Assembly (NCBI GenBank): GCA_910588775.1
Contig: CAJURH010000027.1
Coordinates: 1-32,447 of the forward strand
Origin: an uncultured Lachnospiraceae bacterium
Lineage (GTDB): Bacteria > Bacillota > Clostridia > Lachnospirales > Lachnospiraceae
Reading direction: 5' to 3'
DNA length: 32,447 bases
Part shown: positions 23,913 to 31,544 of the stretch, piece after piece
Layout: the number at the start of each line of letters is the position of its first letter
Numbering within the stretch: position 1 is the first letter of the stretch
Notes under the pieces: model-generated
Told to the model about the DNA's origin: nothing
The model's input: only the letters and a program-made list of their open reading frames with translations
Databases searched by the model: none
Position numbers and translations under genes: made by a program

Positions 23913-24968
23913 ATGATTACGAATAAGAAAATAAAGGTACTGGTTGTAGATGATTCCATGCTGTTTCGCAAGGTGCTGATCGACAACCTATCCCAAAAGC
24001 CAACCATCGAAGTGATTGGTTATGCCGTGGATGCTTTTGACGCACAAAAAAAAATCATGCAGTTAAAACCAGAGGTAGTCACCTGCGATGTTGAAATGCC
24101 GCGTATGAGCGGCATTGATTTTGTTAAGCAACTTCTGCCCCGCCATCCCGTTCCCATTATATTGGTATCCAACCTGAATTTAAACGTTTTTGACGCGTTA
24201 AAAGCCGGGGCTGTGGACTTCGTCCGCAAACCGGATATGTCAAAGAATAATGACATTACCACTTTTATTAACTCTCTGGCTGTGAAAATCTCCATCGCTT
24301 CCAAAGCCAAGGTTCGGGTTCCGGGAACAGCTTCCGCCCTTCCCACCACCGCCCGCGCCCAGACCCTAAAATGCAATATGTCCGCTCTATCCCAAAACAC
24401 CACCGTCATCGCTATTGGCGCTTCCACTGGCGGAACGGAAGCCACGTTAGAAGTGGTGCGCAATCTGCCCGCCAACACGCCAGGAATTGTGATCACCCAG
24501 CATATGCCAGAGGGATTCACGAAAATGTATGCGGATCGTTTGAACCGCATATGCAAAATGGAAGCCAAAGAAGCCGAAAACGGCGACAAAATTGAGAAAG
24601 GCCGAATACTTATCGCGCCGGGCAATCTGCAAATGCAGGTGGTGCGAGCAGGAGTTTCCTACGCGGTGCGCTGCTATTCCGGGGAAAAAGTCAGCGGCCA
24701 CCGCCCCTCCGTGGATGTGCTTTTCAAATCCATGGCCGATAACGTAGGCCGTCAAGGCATCGGCATCATCCTCACCGGCATGGGCAAAGATGGCGCTCAG
24801 GGACTGTTGGAAATGCGGGGCAAAGGTTCCTTTACCATCGGTCAGGACAAAGAGTCCTGCGTAGTCTATGGCATGCCCATGGTGGCGCACAATATCGGCG
24901 CCGTTTGCCAGCAAGCGTCCTGCGCAAACATCGCGAATGTGTTGCTGAACCATTTAAACAAATTGTAA
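23913..24968 (+). CDS. cheB: Protein-glutamate methylesterase CheB
   Basis: 351 residues from the ATG at 23913; an upstream in-frame TTG overlaps the cheR stop, but AAAGG at 23898-23902 favours the ATG. N-terminal receiver with the acidic pair in VVDDSM and phospho-acceptor Asp59 in TCDVEMPRMSG. After a linker (about 130-160) comes the methylesterase domain with catalytic Ser in IGASTGGTEA, His in ITQHMPEGFT and Asp in GMGKDGAQG. It demethylates or deamidates receptors when phosphorylated by CheA. It is last of the che unit; no terminator is seen before the next promoter. Confidence 0.96.
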   Translation: MITNKKIKVLVVDDSMLFRKVLIDNLSQKPTIEVIGYAVDAFDAQKKIMQLKPEVVTCDVEMPRMSGIDFVKQLLPRHPVPIILVSNLNLNVFDALKAGAVDFVRKPDMSKNNDITTFINSLAVKISIASKAKVRVPGTASALPTTARAQTLKCNMSALSQNTTVIAIGASTGGTEATLEVVRNLPANTPGIVITQHMPEGFTKMYADRLNRICKMEAKEAENGDKIEKGRILIAPGNLQMQVVRAGVSYAVRCYSGEKVSGHRPSVDVLFKSMADNVGRQGIGIILTGMGKDGAQGLLEMRGKGSFTIGQDKESCVVYGMPMVAHNIGAVCQQASCANIANVLLNHLNKL

Positions 24969-24986
24969 TTTTCACAATTTTGCCTA

Positions 24987-25013
24987 TTAATATTTCCTGT
25001 GAATTGGCGATAC
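24987..25013 (+). promoter_or_regulatory. Sigma-28 (SigD)-like promoter before flgM
   Basis: TTAA (24987-24990), exactly 15 bases, GGCGATAC (25006-25013), compared with TAAA-N15-GCCGATAA. It is placed 51 bases before the flgM ATG, and the site before cheA is of the same type. Confidence 0.65.
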
Positions 25014-25064
25014 TTTATATAAGAGAAGTAAATCCAGCAGTTGTCGAAAGGAGTATGGGGCACT

Positions 25065-25388
25065 ATGAAAATTTCACTTAATAATATATCTCAATACCAT
25101 ACTGAGCTTCCTCCGGTCGCGAAAGCTACTGCAAAAGCCACAGGAACGGAAAAGGCAAATCGTAATTATGACGCCATCATCATTCAGTCTGACTCCAGAC
25201 AGATTGCTGAAAAAACCTTTTCTTCTTCTTTAGCCCAAGCAGTATCCGGTGAAGTTCGAAATACCGAAACTTCAAAAGAAAAAATTCAGGATATTAAAAA
25301 TCAAATTAAAAATGGATCTTATGCCATTCAATTCGATCAGATAGCGTCTCGCATGTTATTTCATTGGGAGGATGACATCCATGCATAG
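25065..25388 (+). CDS. flgM: Anti-sigma-28 factor FlgM
   Basis: 107 residues. The C-terminal half carries the FlgM signature: SDSRQIAEKTFSSSLAQAVS, then EKIQDIKNQIKNGSYAIQFD and IASRMLFH, the helices that bind sigma-28. The N-terminal half is disordered, which is normal. ATG 25065 is supported by AAGGAG at 25046-25051 with a rather long spacer of 11. It is the first gene of the hook-filament junction unit and would sit under the sigma it inhibits, a known feedback loop. Its end overlaps the flgN start by 8 bases. Confidence 0.88.
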   Translation: MKISLNNISQYHTELPPVAKATAKATGTEKANRNYDAIIIQSDSRQIAEKTFSSSLAQAVSGEVRNTETSKEKIQDIKNQIKNGSYAIQFDQIASRMLFHWEDDIHA

Positions 25389-25857
25389 TTTGGATGACTT
25401 CAAAGCAGTCGTAGGTGACCTGATTACGTTCCTGGAAGACTTTGATAAAACAGAACGTGAGAAGTTGGATGCCGTTCAGCGAAATCTCGTCACCTTTGTT
25501 GAGGAAGCTATGAAAAAAGAACAGGCCGGCATTCTAAGATTGCGGGGCCTGGATAAAAAACGGGAGTCGATACAAAAAGACCTGGGATGGGAAGGTATGT
25601 CGTTTCAACAAATCCTGTCCCAGGTCAATGATGTTGAAAGGGCACAGTTAAAACCTCTGTTTGACAAATTATCGAATTCCGTAAGGCAGTTTAACGATAC
25701 CAAGGACAGCGCACAGAAAGCCCTGGAGATTAATCTGCATCACATCAACACGCTGCTTGCAAAAAAATCGGCTGAAGAAAACAACGCATATAACAGTAAG
25801 GGAAATGCCCAGGAGTCCAAAAAGACCACCCGGCATTTCACCGATACGAAAATATAG
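25381..25857 (+). CDS. flgN: FlgN-family flagellar export chaperone
   Basis: 158 residues, almost fully helical, with DFKAVVGDLITFLEDFDKTE, RLRGLDKKRESIQKDLGWEG and SNSVRQFNDTKDSAQKALEI, as in FlgN chaperones that escort FlgK and FlgL to the export gate. The ATG at 25381 is chosen because GGGAGG is 9 bases upstream; the ATG at 25372 touches that site. Position between flgM and flgK is the standard place for flgN. The Ser/Asn/Lys-rich last 25 residues look disordered. Confidence 0.85.
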   Translation: MHSLDDFKAVVGDLITFLEDFDKTEREKLDAVQRNLVTFVEEAMKKEQAGILRLRGLDKKRESIQKDLGWEGMSFQQILSQVNDVERAQLKPLFDKLSNSVRQFNDTKDSAQKALEINLHHINTLLAKKSAEENNAYNSKGNAQESKKTTRHFTDTKI

Positions 25858-25921
25858 AAACGGTTCTGATACATACTCTTATATTTTGAAGAGTATACGC
25901 AAATCAAATGGAGGGATGACT

Positions 25922-27808
25922 ATGTTACGAGCAACCTTTGCCGGTTTCTCCGTGGCCCGCGGCGCGATGAGCGCCAGCCAAAAGGCTCTGGATGTTACCG
26001 GCCAGAATATATCGAACGTATACACCGAAGGCTATACCCGCCAGCGACTGGATCAGGTCAGCTTCGCCTCCGGATACGGCAATTACGCTTCCACAAATTA
26101 TGTAACGCAGATCGGCAACGGAGTACTGGTAACTGGCGTATCCCAGCTCCGGGACCCTTATTTGGATATCCAATACCGGAACCAGATAGCCAATGTGGGA
26201 ATGGCTGATTCCAAGGCGTCCGCACTGGGCGAACTTGCAGACGTATTCGACGAGACCATGAAAAGCGCCATCAAAGACGCATTCTCCGATTTGGAAAGTA
26301 AGCTTCTGGACCTGGCCAATTCCACAGGAGCGGAACTGGATGATTCCATTGTGCGTTCTTCCATACAGTCTCTTGTGAGTCTCTTTCATTTCAACGCCAC
26401 CTCTCTTGCCTCTAAGCGGGAGGAAGTGACCAGCGATTTTGAAACAGGTTCCATCCGCAAAATCAATGCTTTGATGAAAGAAATCGCGGAACTGAATAAG
26501 ACCATAAAGAGCAGCCATACGCTGGGATATCCCGCCCTGGAACTGCAGGATAAGAGAAACCAGCGGCTGGATGAGCTGGCCAGCTACGTGCCCATCGAAG
26601 TTATTTACAAAGACGACTGGCTCTCCAAAACAGAAAAAGTGGACAGTCTGGAAGTCAATATGATATTGTCTGACGGAACAAAGGTCAATCTGATCGACCA
26701 TAATAAATACGGAGAATTTTCCTCTGAGACTTATGCCGCCAGCAAATTCACCCATGTGACTTTCAAAGACGCGAACAATAATGTCACCAACATTACCAAT
26801 GCAACGCCAAGCACAGGCAAAGTTAATGATTTAATGGATGAGATCGCCAATCTGAATGGACAGATAGCGGCCAATCCGACAGATTCAGCGCTGACAGAAC
26901 GAAGAACGCAGCTCTTGAACACACTGAAAAGCTACGTGCCCGGCATTTCCATCGGAAATAACAGCGATACAGTGGAACTGCAGACGGATACAGGAACCAT
27001 CTCCTTGATTAACGGAGGCTCAGTCGATAATAAATTCACATTTAACCAGGCCAACAATACAGTAAGCGTAGGCAACCAGGAACTTGCCGCAAACACCCTC
27101 AATGTGGTGGAAAACGATCGCTCCATCAGCATCAACAGCGGTACGTTCAACGGCACATTGAACATGCTGAACAGTTCAGGCGTGTTTGACGGAGACGCCA
27201 CCACAGTAAAAGGATTTGGTTACTATGAGCACGCTTTCGATCTACTGGTAAACGAATTTGCCTCTGTCTTTAACGGCTTAAACCAGCCGACTCTGGACGC
27301 AAACGGTAATCCGGCGCTGGATGCAAACGGTAATCCTGGAGCTGGCGGAAACCTTTTCGTCACCAGTGACGGTTCCAGTTCCTTTACCGCCGCCAACATT
27401 AAGGTCAACGACGAGTGGATCAAGGGTAACATACAATTAAAGACCAAATTAGATCCCATGTCCGGCACCACGCAGAACGACAACATCAACAAATTCATAG
27501 CCTCTCTGAATGATAAGCGAGACTTTAAAAATAACAATGATACTTTGTATAATGGAAACTTCTACAATTATTATGTTGATATAGAATCCACTCTGGGTAT
27601 TGACCAGCAAGCCACAGACGGTCTGCTGAAGAATCATATTACTGTAGTTAATACCATTGCCCAGAGCAAGGATCAGGTTTCCGGGGTGTCTTTGGATGAA
27701 GAAGGTATTACTCTGATGCAGTATCAGCAGTCCTATACAGCCGCCGCACGTCTGATGACCACACTGGACGATACCCTGCAAACACTGCTGAACACCGTTG
27801 GCAGTTAA
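25922..27808 (+). CDS. flgK: Flagellar hook-associated protein 1 FlgK
   Basis: 628 residues from the ATG at 25922, with GGAGGG upstream. The start MLRATFAGFSVARGAMSASQ and the QNISNVYTEGYTRQRLDQ segment are the rod/hook-type N-terminus, and the C-terminus (EGITLMQYQQSYTAAARLMT, TLDDTLQTLLNTVG) is the matching D0 helix. It forms the first junction ring between hook and filament. Two similar segments occur within it (see findings): INALMKEIAELN to ELASYVP around residues 180-225 and VNDLMDEIANLN to TLKSYVP around 300-340. A LDANGNPA/LDANGNPG tandem lies near residue 460. The protein is of normal to slightly long length. Confidence 0.95.
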   Translation: MLRATFAGFSVARGAMSASQKALDVTGQNISNVYTEGYTRQRLDQVSFASGYGNYASTNYVTQIGNGVLVTGVSQLRDPYLDIQYRNQIANVGMADSKASALGELADVFDETMKSAIKDAFSDLESKLLDLANSTGAELDDSIVRSSIQSLVSLFHFNATSLASKREEVTSDFETGSIRKINALMKEIAELNKTIKSSHTLGYPALELQDKRNQRLDELASYVPIEVIYKDDWLSKTEKVDSLEVNMILSDGTKVNLIDHNKYGEFSSETYAASKFTHVTFKDANNNVTNITNATPSTGKVNDLMDEIANLNGQIAANPTDSALTERRTQLLNTLKSYVPGISIGNNSDTVELQTDTGTISLINGGSVDNKFTFNQANNTVSVGNQELAANTLNVVENDRSISINSGTFNGTLNMLNSSGVFDGDATTVKGFGYYEHAFDLLVNEFASVFNGLNQPTLDANGNPALDANGNPGAGGNLFVTSDGSSSFTAANIKVNDEWIKGNIQLKTKLDPMSGTTQNDNINKFIASLNDKRDFKNNNDTLYNGNFYNYYVDIESTLGIDQQATDGLLKNHITVVNTIAQSKDQVSGVSLDEEGITLMQYQQSYTAAARLMTTLDDTLQTLLNTVGS

Positions 27809-27829
27809 TGAAAGGAGGCAGTAAAAATT

Positions 27830-28939
27830 ATGAGAATAACAACTTCCATGATGATTAGAAATTACCAGAATAATCTGAGTGGCGTAACTGAAAATAAAAT
27901 GAATATGCAAAATAAGGTATTGACCCAGCGGAACTTTACCAGCGTAAAAGAAGATCCGTCTGCCGCCGCCAAAGCTTCCCATCTGACTCGCCAATACCTG
28001 AAAAACGAAGACTATCTGGAAATGTCCAAAGATTTGCAGTCCAAACTGGATGCCCAGGAAGACAGCGTATATCAGGTGGTGAAATACGCAGAAGAGCTTT
28101 TTGCCAAAATCGGTAAAGAATCTCTCAATGGAACAAATATGGAACAACGGGAAACCTATGCAAATACCATTGTTTCCATCCGTGATTCCATTATACAGAG
28201 TCTGAACGCCACTTACAGCAATACATTTATCATGGCTGGCGCCAACGGCACGGAATCGCCCTTCTCCATGGATGCGGCAACCGGAAGACTAAAATATCGT
28301 GGCGTAGAAGTGGACCTGGCAGGCAATACTGCCCAGCTAAAAGAATACAGAGATGAAGGTCTTTTCATAGATATCGGACTTGGCCTGGAATTTGACAGCT
28401 CTGGCCAGGAAATTATTCCTTCCACCGCTTTTAACATCGCCTTTTCCGGATTAAGCGCAATTTGGGATGAAAAAAGCGCGGGAACCGGCGGCGTAGAGTT
28501 AAAGATTGATGTGGGCAACAATGTAATCGGCAATACAGCAGCGCAGAATTACCGTAATGCCCTTCCAAAGGGATCTGGAAAAGATAATATGGCCAACAAC
28601 CTGGTGGATTTGTGCAGCCAGCTTGCATTGGAACTTCTCCAGGAGGACGGCGATTTTGATTATGAATCCTGTGACCAAATGATGGTGAAACTTAAAGAAT
28701 TCCATGAACAGGCCGATAACTCTCTTACAGGCATTGGCGTAAAATCCGATTTCCTTGAGAAATCCATAAATCGAATGGAATCCAACGAATTATCTCTGGC
28801 CACACAACTGGAACGGGTGGTTACCCCTGATATGGCCATTGCCATTACGAATTACTCTTATTCCCAATATGCCTACAATGCCGCTCTGCGCATCGGCGTA
28901 AATCTGCTGTCACAGTCTTTCCTTGACTTCATGCGATAA
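27830..28939 (+). CDS. flgL: Flagellar hook-associated protein 3 FlgL
   Basis: 369 residues. The N-terminus MRITTSMMIRNYQNNLSGVT and the helix with TQRNFTSVKEDPSAAAKASH match FlgL/flagellin D0-D1, and the C-terminus TNYSYSQYAYNAALRIGVNL LSQSFLDFM closes it. Middle residues (about 130-280) form the variable D2 part. It is the second junction protein on the hook, after FlgK. AAGGAGG lies about 10 bases before the ATG, 21 bases after flgK. Confidence 0.93.
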   Translation: MRITTSMMIRNYQNNLSGVTENKMNMQNKVLTQRNFTSVKEDPSAAAKASHLTRQYLKNEDYLEMSKDLQSKLDAQEDSVYQVVKYAEELFAKIGKESLNGTNMEQRETYANTIVSIRDSIIQSLNATYSNTFIMAGANGTESPFSMDAATGRLKYRGVEVDLAGNTAQLKEYRDEGLFIDIGLGLEFDSSGQEIIPSTAFNIAFSGLSAIWDEKSAGTGGVELKIDVGNNVIGNTAAQNYRNALPKGSGKDNMANNLVDLCSQLALELLQEDGDFDYESCDQMMVKLKEFHEQADNSLTGIGVKSDFLEKSINRMESNELSLATQLERVVTPDMAIAITNYSYSQYAYNAALRIGVNLLSQSFLDFMR

Positions 28940-28999
28940 GCAGAGCATAATAAAAATGGGAAATGAAAAAGAATTAAATTTCAGAAAGGGGGCATACTT

Positions 29000-29611
29000 A
29001 TGAAACCACTTCTTCATATAACTACTGTACCCATCAGTTATGAATTAAGAGTTCAAAAGGCCCAGGTGGAACGCCACCGCGGGAGCGCTGAACTACAGAT
29101 ATCCAGAGAAAAAGGCGGCCTACAAGTTAAGAGTCAGCCAATTAAAGTGAAAATTGATACTTTTCAGGCTCGTAATTCCATAGTTCCAACTACGCCTACC
29201 AGTATTAAACAGGCAGCGGAAAACGGAAAGCAAGCCGCTTATGAAGCCACTGCCAAATGGGCTTCCGACAATCACTTGATGATGAAAGCAAAGATCGGCG
29301 AAGATGTAGCTGGTCAAATCGCTGAACGAGATTTCATGAACAGTCTAAAAACGGGAGATTTTGAAATGGACTTCATTCCTAAGGCGCCACCGGATATTCA
29401 ATGGACAGACCCTGATATTACTGTGCGTTACGAGATGGATAAACTGAACTTTGATCTAAAAATTGCCAAAGGTGATTTCCAATTTATACCAGGAGACATT
29501 AGCTTGGAGATCACGCAAATGCCTGATGTGCGCATTGAGTATGTTGGCGGCCCTATCTATGTTCCGCCCAGCTCTGATCCCAACTATGAGGGAATTGACG
29601 TAATGGCATAG
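29000..29611 (+). CDS. DUF6470 protein (YviE-like) of flagellar operon
   Basis: 203 residues. A short N-terminal strand (LLHITTVPISYELRVQKAQV) and an ERHRGSAELQISREKGGLQV segment resemble the family. A helical middle (AAENGKQAAYEATAKWASDN) and paired C-terminal strands of the form PDITVRYEMDKLNFDLKI / PDVRIEYVGGPIYVP follow. It lies between flgL and fliW exactly as yviE does in Bacillus. No function is known; the place suggests a link to filament assembly. AAAGGGGG precedes the ATG. No signal peptide. Confidence 0.8.
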   Translation: MKPLLHITTVPISYELRVQKAQVERHRGSAELQISREKGGLQVKSQPIKVKIDTFQARNSIVPTTPTSIKQAAENGKQAAYEATAKWASDNHLMMKAKIGEDVAGQIAERDFMNSLKTGDFEMDFIPKAPPDIQWTDPDITVRYEMDKLNFDLKIAKGDFQFIPGDISLEITQMPDVRIEYVGGPIYVPPSSDPNYEGIDVMA

Positions 29612-29625
29612 CAATAGGTGAACTT

Positions 29626-29663
29626 ACAGAAATAGATAAACATTTTTGTTTGTCTATTTCTGT
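29626..29663 (+). terminator. AU-rich hairpin after the DUF6470 gene
   Basis: ACAGAAATAGA-TAAACA with TGTTTG-TCTATTTCTGT pairs into a long stem around TTTT, starting 15 bases after the stop and followed by ATTATTATAAAA. The U-run is weak, so some read-through into fliW is possible. The remaining bases to 29823 hold only small inverted repeats (AATGTG-CGGT-CACATT, CTGC-TGTT-GCAG). Confidence 0.65.
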
Positions 29664-29823
29664 ATTATTATAAAACTAATAACGCCACAAGTGAACGCGC
29701 TCCATAAATGAATGTGCGGTCACATTTGGCATCCCTGAATTTAGTTTTCTGCTGTTGCAGAAAAGGAAATCTTCACAGTAAGACCCCGAAAGTACATTCC
29801 AACAATAAAGGAGGCATGATGCG

Positions 29824-30327
29824 ATGGAAATAGTGACAAAACATTTCGGAACTATGGAATATACAGAAGAAGAAACCGTCCATTTCCAGGACGGTTTGTT
29901 TGGCTTTGAGAACTATAAAGACTACCTCCCCATTCCTCTGGAAGAGGACAGCGATGCCCTCATATGCTTGCAATGCATCGAGGACCAGGAGATTGCATTC
30001 ATCCTTATGAACCCTTTTCTCCTTTCATCTTCCTACCAACCTGAAATTTCCAATGCAGACCGGAAAGCTCTGGGCAATCCAAAGGATGCGGATATTTCTT
30101 ATTACTGTATTTGCGTCATGCAGGATACCCTTGAAGACAGCAGCATTAACTTGAAATGCCCCATCGCCGTCAATGCATTGACCCGCTCTGCCCGGCAATT
30201 AATTCTGGATCAGCCCGAATACAGTTTCCGTCACTGCATCAAAGACATCTCATCCACAAGGAAGAAGGAGGATACACATGCTGGTACTGCAAAGAAAGAA
30301 AAACCAGTCCCTGGTCATAAACGGTAA
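29824..30327 (+). CDS. fliW: Flagellar assembly factor FliW
   Basis: 167 residues. Family motifs are the start TVHFQDGLFGFENYKDYLPI, LICLQCIEDQEIAFILMNPF, and NLKCPIAVN ALTRSARQLIL. FliW binds flagellin and the CsrA regulator in a partner switch that limits flagellin translation. ATG 29824 has GGAGG 9 bases upstream; an ATG at 29816 runs into a stop. The last 17 codons (from about 30278) overlap the csrA start in another frame, giving a basic tail (THAGTAKKEKPVPGHKR) beyond the usual end. Confidence 0.95.
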   Translation: MEIVTKHFGTMEYTEEETVHFQDGLFGFENYKDYLPIPLEEDSDALICLQCIEDQEIAFILMNPFLLSSSYQPEISNADRKALGNPKDADISYYCICVMQDTLEDSSINLKCPIAVNALTRSARQLILDQPEYSFRHCIKDISSTRKKEDTHAGTAKKEKPVPGHKR

Positions 30328-30508
30328 TGTGACCGTTTCCATTCTGGAAATCGGCAGTGACTGGATTAAATTAGCCATTGAAGCTCCCAAGGATGTGAAA
30401 ATCCTCCGCGCCGAATTGATGGAAGCCGCTGAGGCAAACAAAGAAGCGGCCAAGAAATTAAGCGCTGATTCCGTAAACGCTTTGAAAACATTGGTTCGAA
30501 AACAATAA
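30278..30508 (+). CDS. csrA: RNA-binding regulator CsrA
   Basis: 76 residues. MLVLQRKKNQSLVINGNVTV, then LEIGSDWIKLAIEAPKDVKI LRAEL is the complete CsrA fold, including the conserved Arg in the ILRAEL strand that contacts GGA motifs in RNA. The C-terminal helix EAAEANKEAAKKLSADSVNA is longer than in enterobacteria but normal for Firmicutes. AAGGAGG lies 6 bases before the ATG, inside fliW, with about 50 bases of overlap. CsrA represses flagellin translation and is inhibited by FliW. The stop is 3 bases from the convergent galE stop. Confidence 0.95.
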   Translation: MLVLQRKKNQSLVINGNVTVSILEIGSDWIKLAIEAPKDVKILRAELMEAAEANKEAAKKLSADSVNALKTLVRKQ

Positions 30509-30511
30509 GCC

Positions 30512-31528
30512 TCAGCTTTCAAACCCATCCGGGTTATTGGACTGCCACCTCCAGGAATCCGCACACATCTCTTCGATGCCCCTGGAGGCAGACCACCCCA
30601 ACTCCTTCTTAGCCTTTGAGGAATCCGCATAACAGACGGCGATGTCTCCCGCTCTTCTGGGCTTTATTTCATAGGGAAGCGTTTTTTCGCAGGCTTTCTC
30701 ATAGGCGTGGAGAACTTCCAACACGCTGTATCCTCTTCCTGTTCCCAGATTATAGATAGAAACCCCTTCCTTATCTTTGAGTTTTTCTATGGCTTTGACA
30801 TGTCCTTGCGCCAGATCCACCACATGAATATAATCTCTTACACCCGTACCGTCTGGGGTATCATAATCATCTCCGAACACCCCCAATTTATCCAACTTTC
30901 CCACTGCCACTTGGGCGATATACGGAACTAAGTTATTGGGAATCCCTTTGGGGTCCTCTCCAATCCTCCCCGATGGATGTGCTCCAATGGGGTTAAAATA
31001 GCGCAGCAACACCACATTCCACTGATTATCGCTCACATGCATATCCGTCAAAATCTGCTCCAGCATCGCCTTCGTCTGCCCATAGGGATTCGTAATCTGT
31101 CCTTTGGGACATTCCTCGGTAATGGGCACGAAAGCCGGATCTCCGTAAACTGTGGCGGAAGAACTGAACACAATGTCCTTCACGCCGTATTCACGCATCA
31201 CGTCACAAAGGGTCAGCGTCCCCGATAAATTATTGAAATAGTATTCCAAGGGCTTTTGCACCGACTCTCCCACCGCCTTTAACCCGGCAAAATGTATCAC
31301 CGCATCAATAGCTTCCTTTTGAAAAATCTGTTCCAAGCCGGATTTATCCAACATATCCACCTTATAAAATTTTAACTTTTTTCCAGTAATCTGCTCCACC
31401 ACCTCCAGCGACTTTGCGCTGGAATTGCAGAGATTATCCATCACAACCACTTCGTACCCTGCGTTCAAAAGCTCCACGCAGGTATGACTCCCAATATAAC
31501 CAGCCCCGCCCGTTACAAGTATAGACAT
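30512..31528 (-). CDS. galE: UDP-glucose 4-epimerase
   Basis: 338 residues. NAD-binding TGGAGYIGSHTCVELLNAG at the N-terminus, VIHFAGLKAVGESVQKPLEY, the catalytic SSSATVYG serine/threonine and the Tyr/Lys pair in NPYGQTKAMLE, RYFNPIGAHPSGRIGEDP, and the GTGVRDYIHVVDLAQGH motif are all typical of GalE. It interconverts UDP-glucose and UDP-galactose for galactose use and surface glycans. AAGGAGGG lies 6 bases before the ATG. It follows the nucleotidyltransferase-like gene after 16 bases, so they form one unit. Its 3' end meets csrA with no terminator between. Confidence 0.97.
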   Translation of the reverse strand: MSILVTGGAGYIGSHTCVELLNAGYEVVVMDNLCNSSAKSLEVVEQITGKKLKFYKVDMLDKSGLEQIFQKEAIDAVIHFAGLKAVGESVQKPLEYYFNNLSGTLTLCDVMREYGVKDIVFSSSATVYGDPAFVPITEECPKGQITNPYGQTKAMLEQILTDMHVSDNQWNVVLLRYFNPIGAHPSGRIGEDPKGIPNNLVPYIAQVAVGKLDKLGVFGDDYDTPDGTGVRDYIHVVDLAQGHVKAIEKLKDKEGVSIYNLGTGRGYSVLEVLHAYEKACEKTLPYEIKPRRAGDIAVCYADSSKAKKELGWSASRGIEEMCADSWRWQSNNPDGFES

Positions 31529-31544
31529 TTCATTTCCCTCCTTC

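Noticed and set aside
29711..29760. Small inverted repeats before fliW as CsrA-binding hairpins
   Set aside because: The stems are only 4-6 bp and the GGA motifs are not clearly in loops; too weak to annotate.
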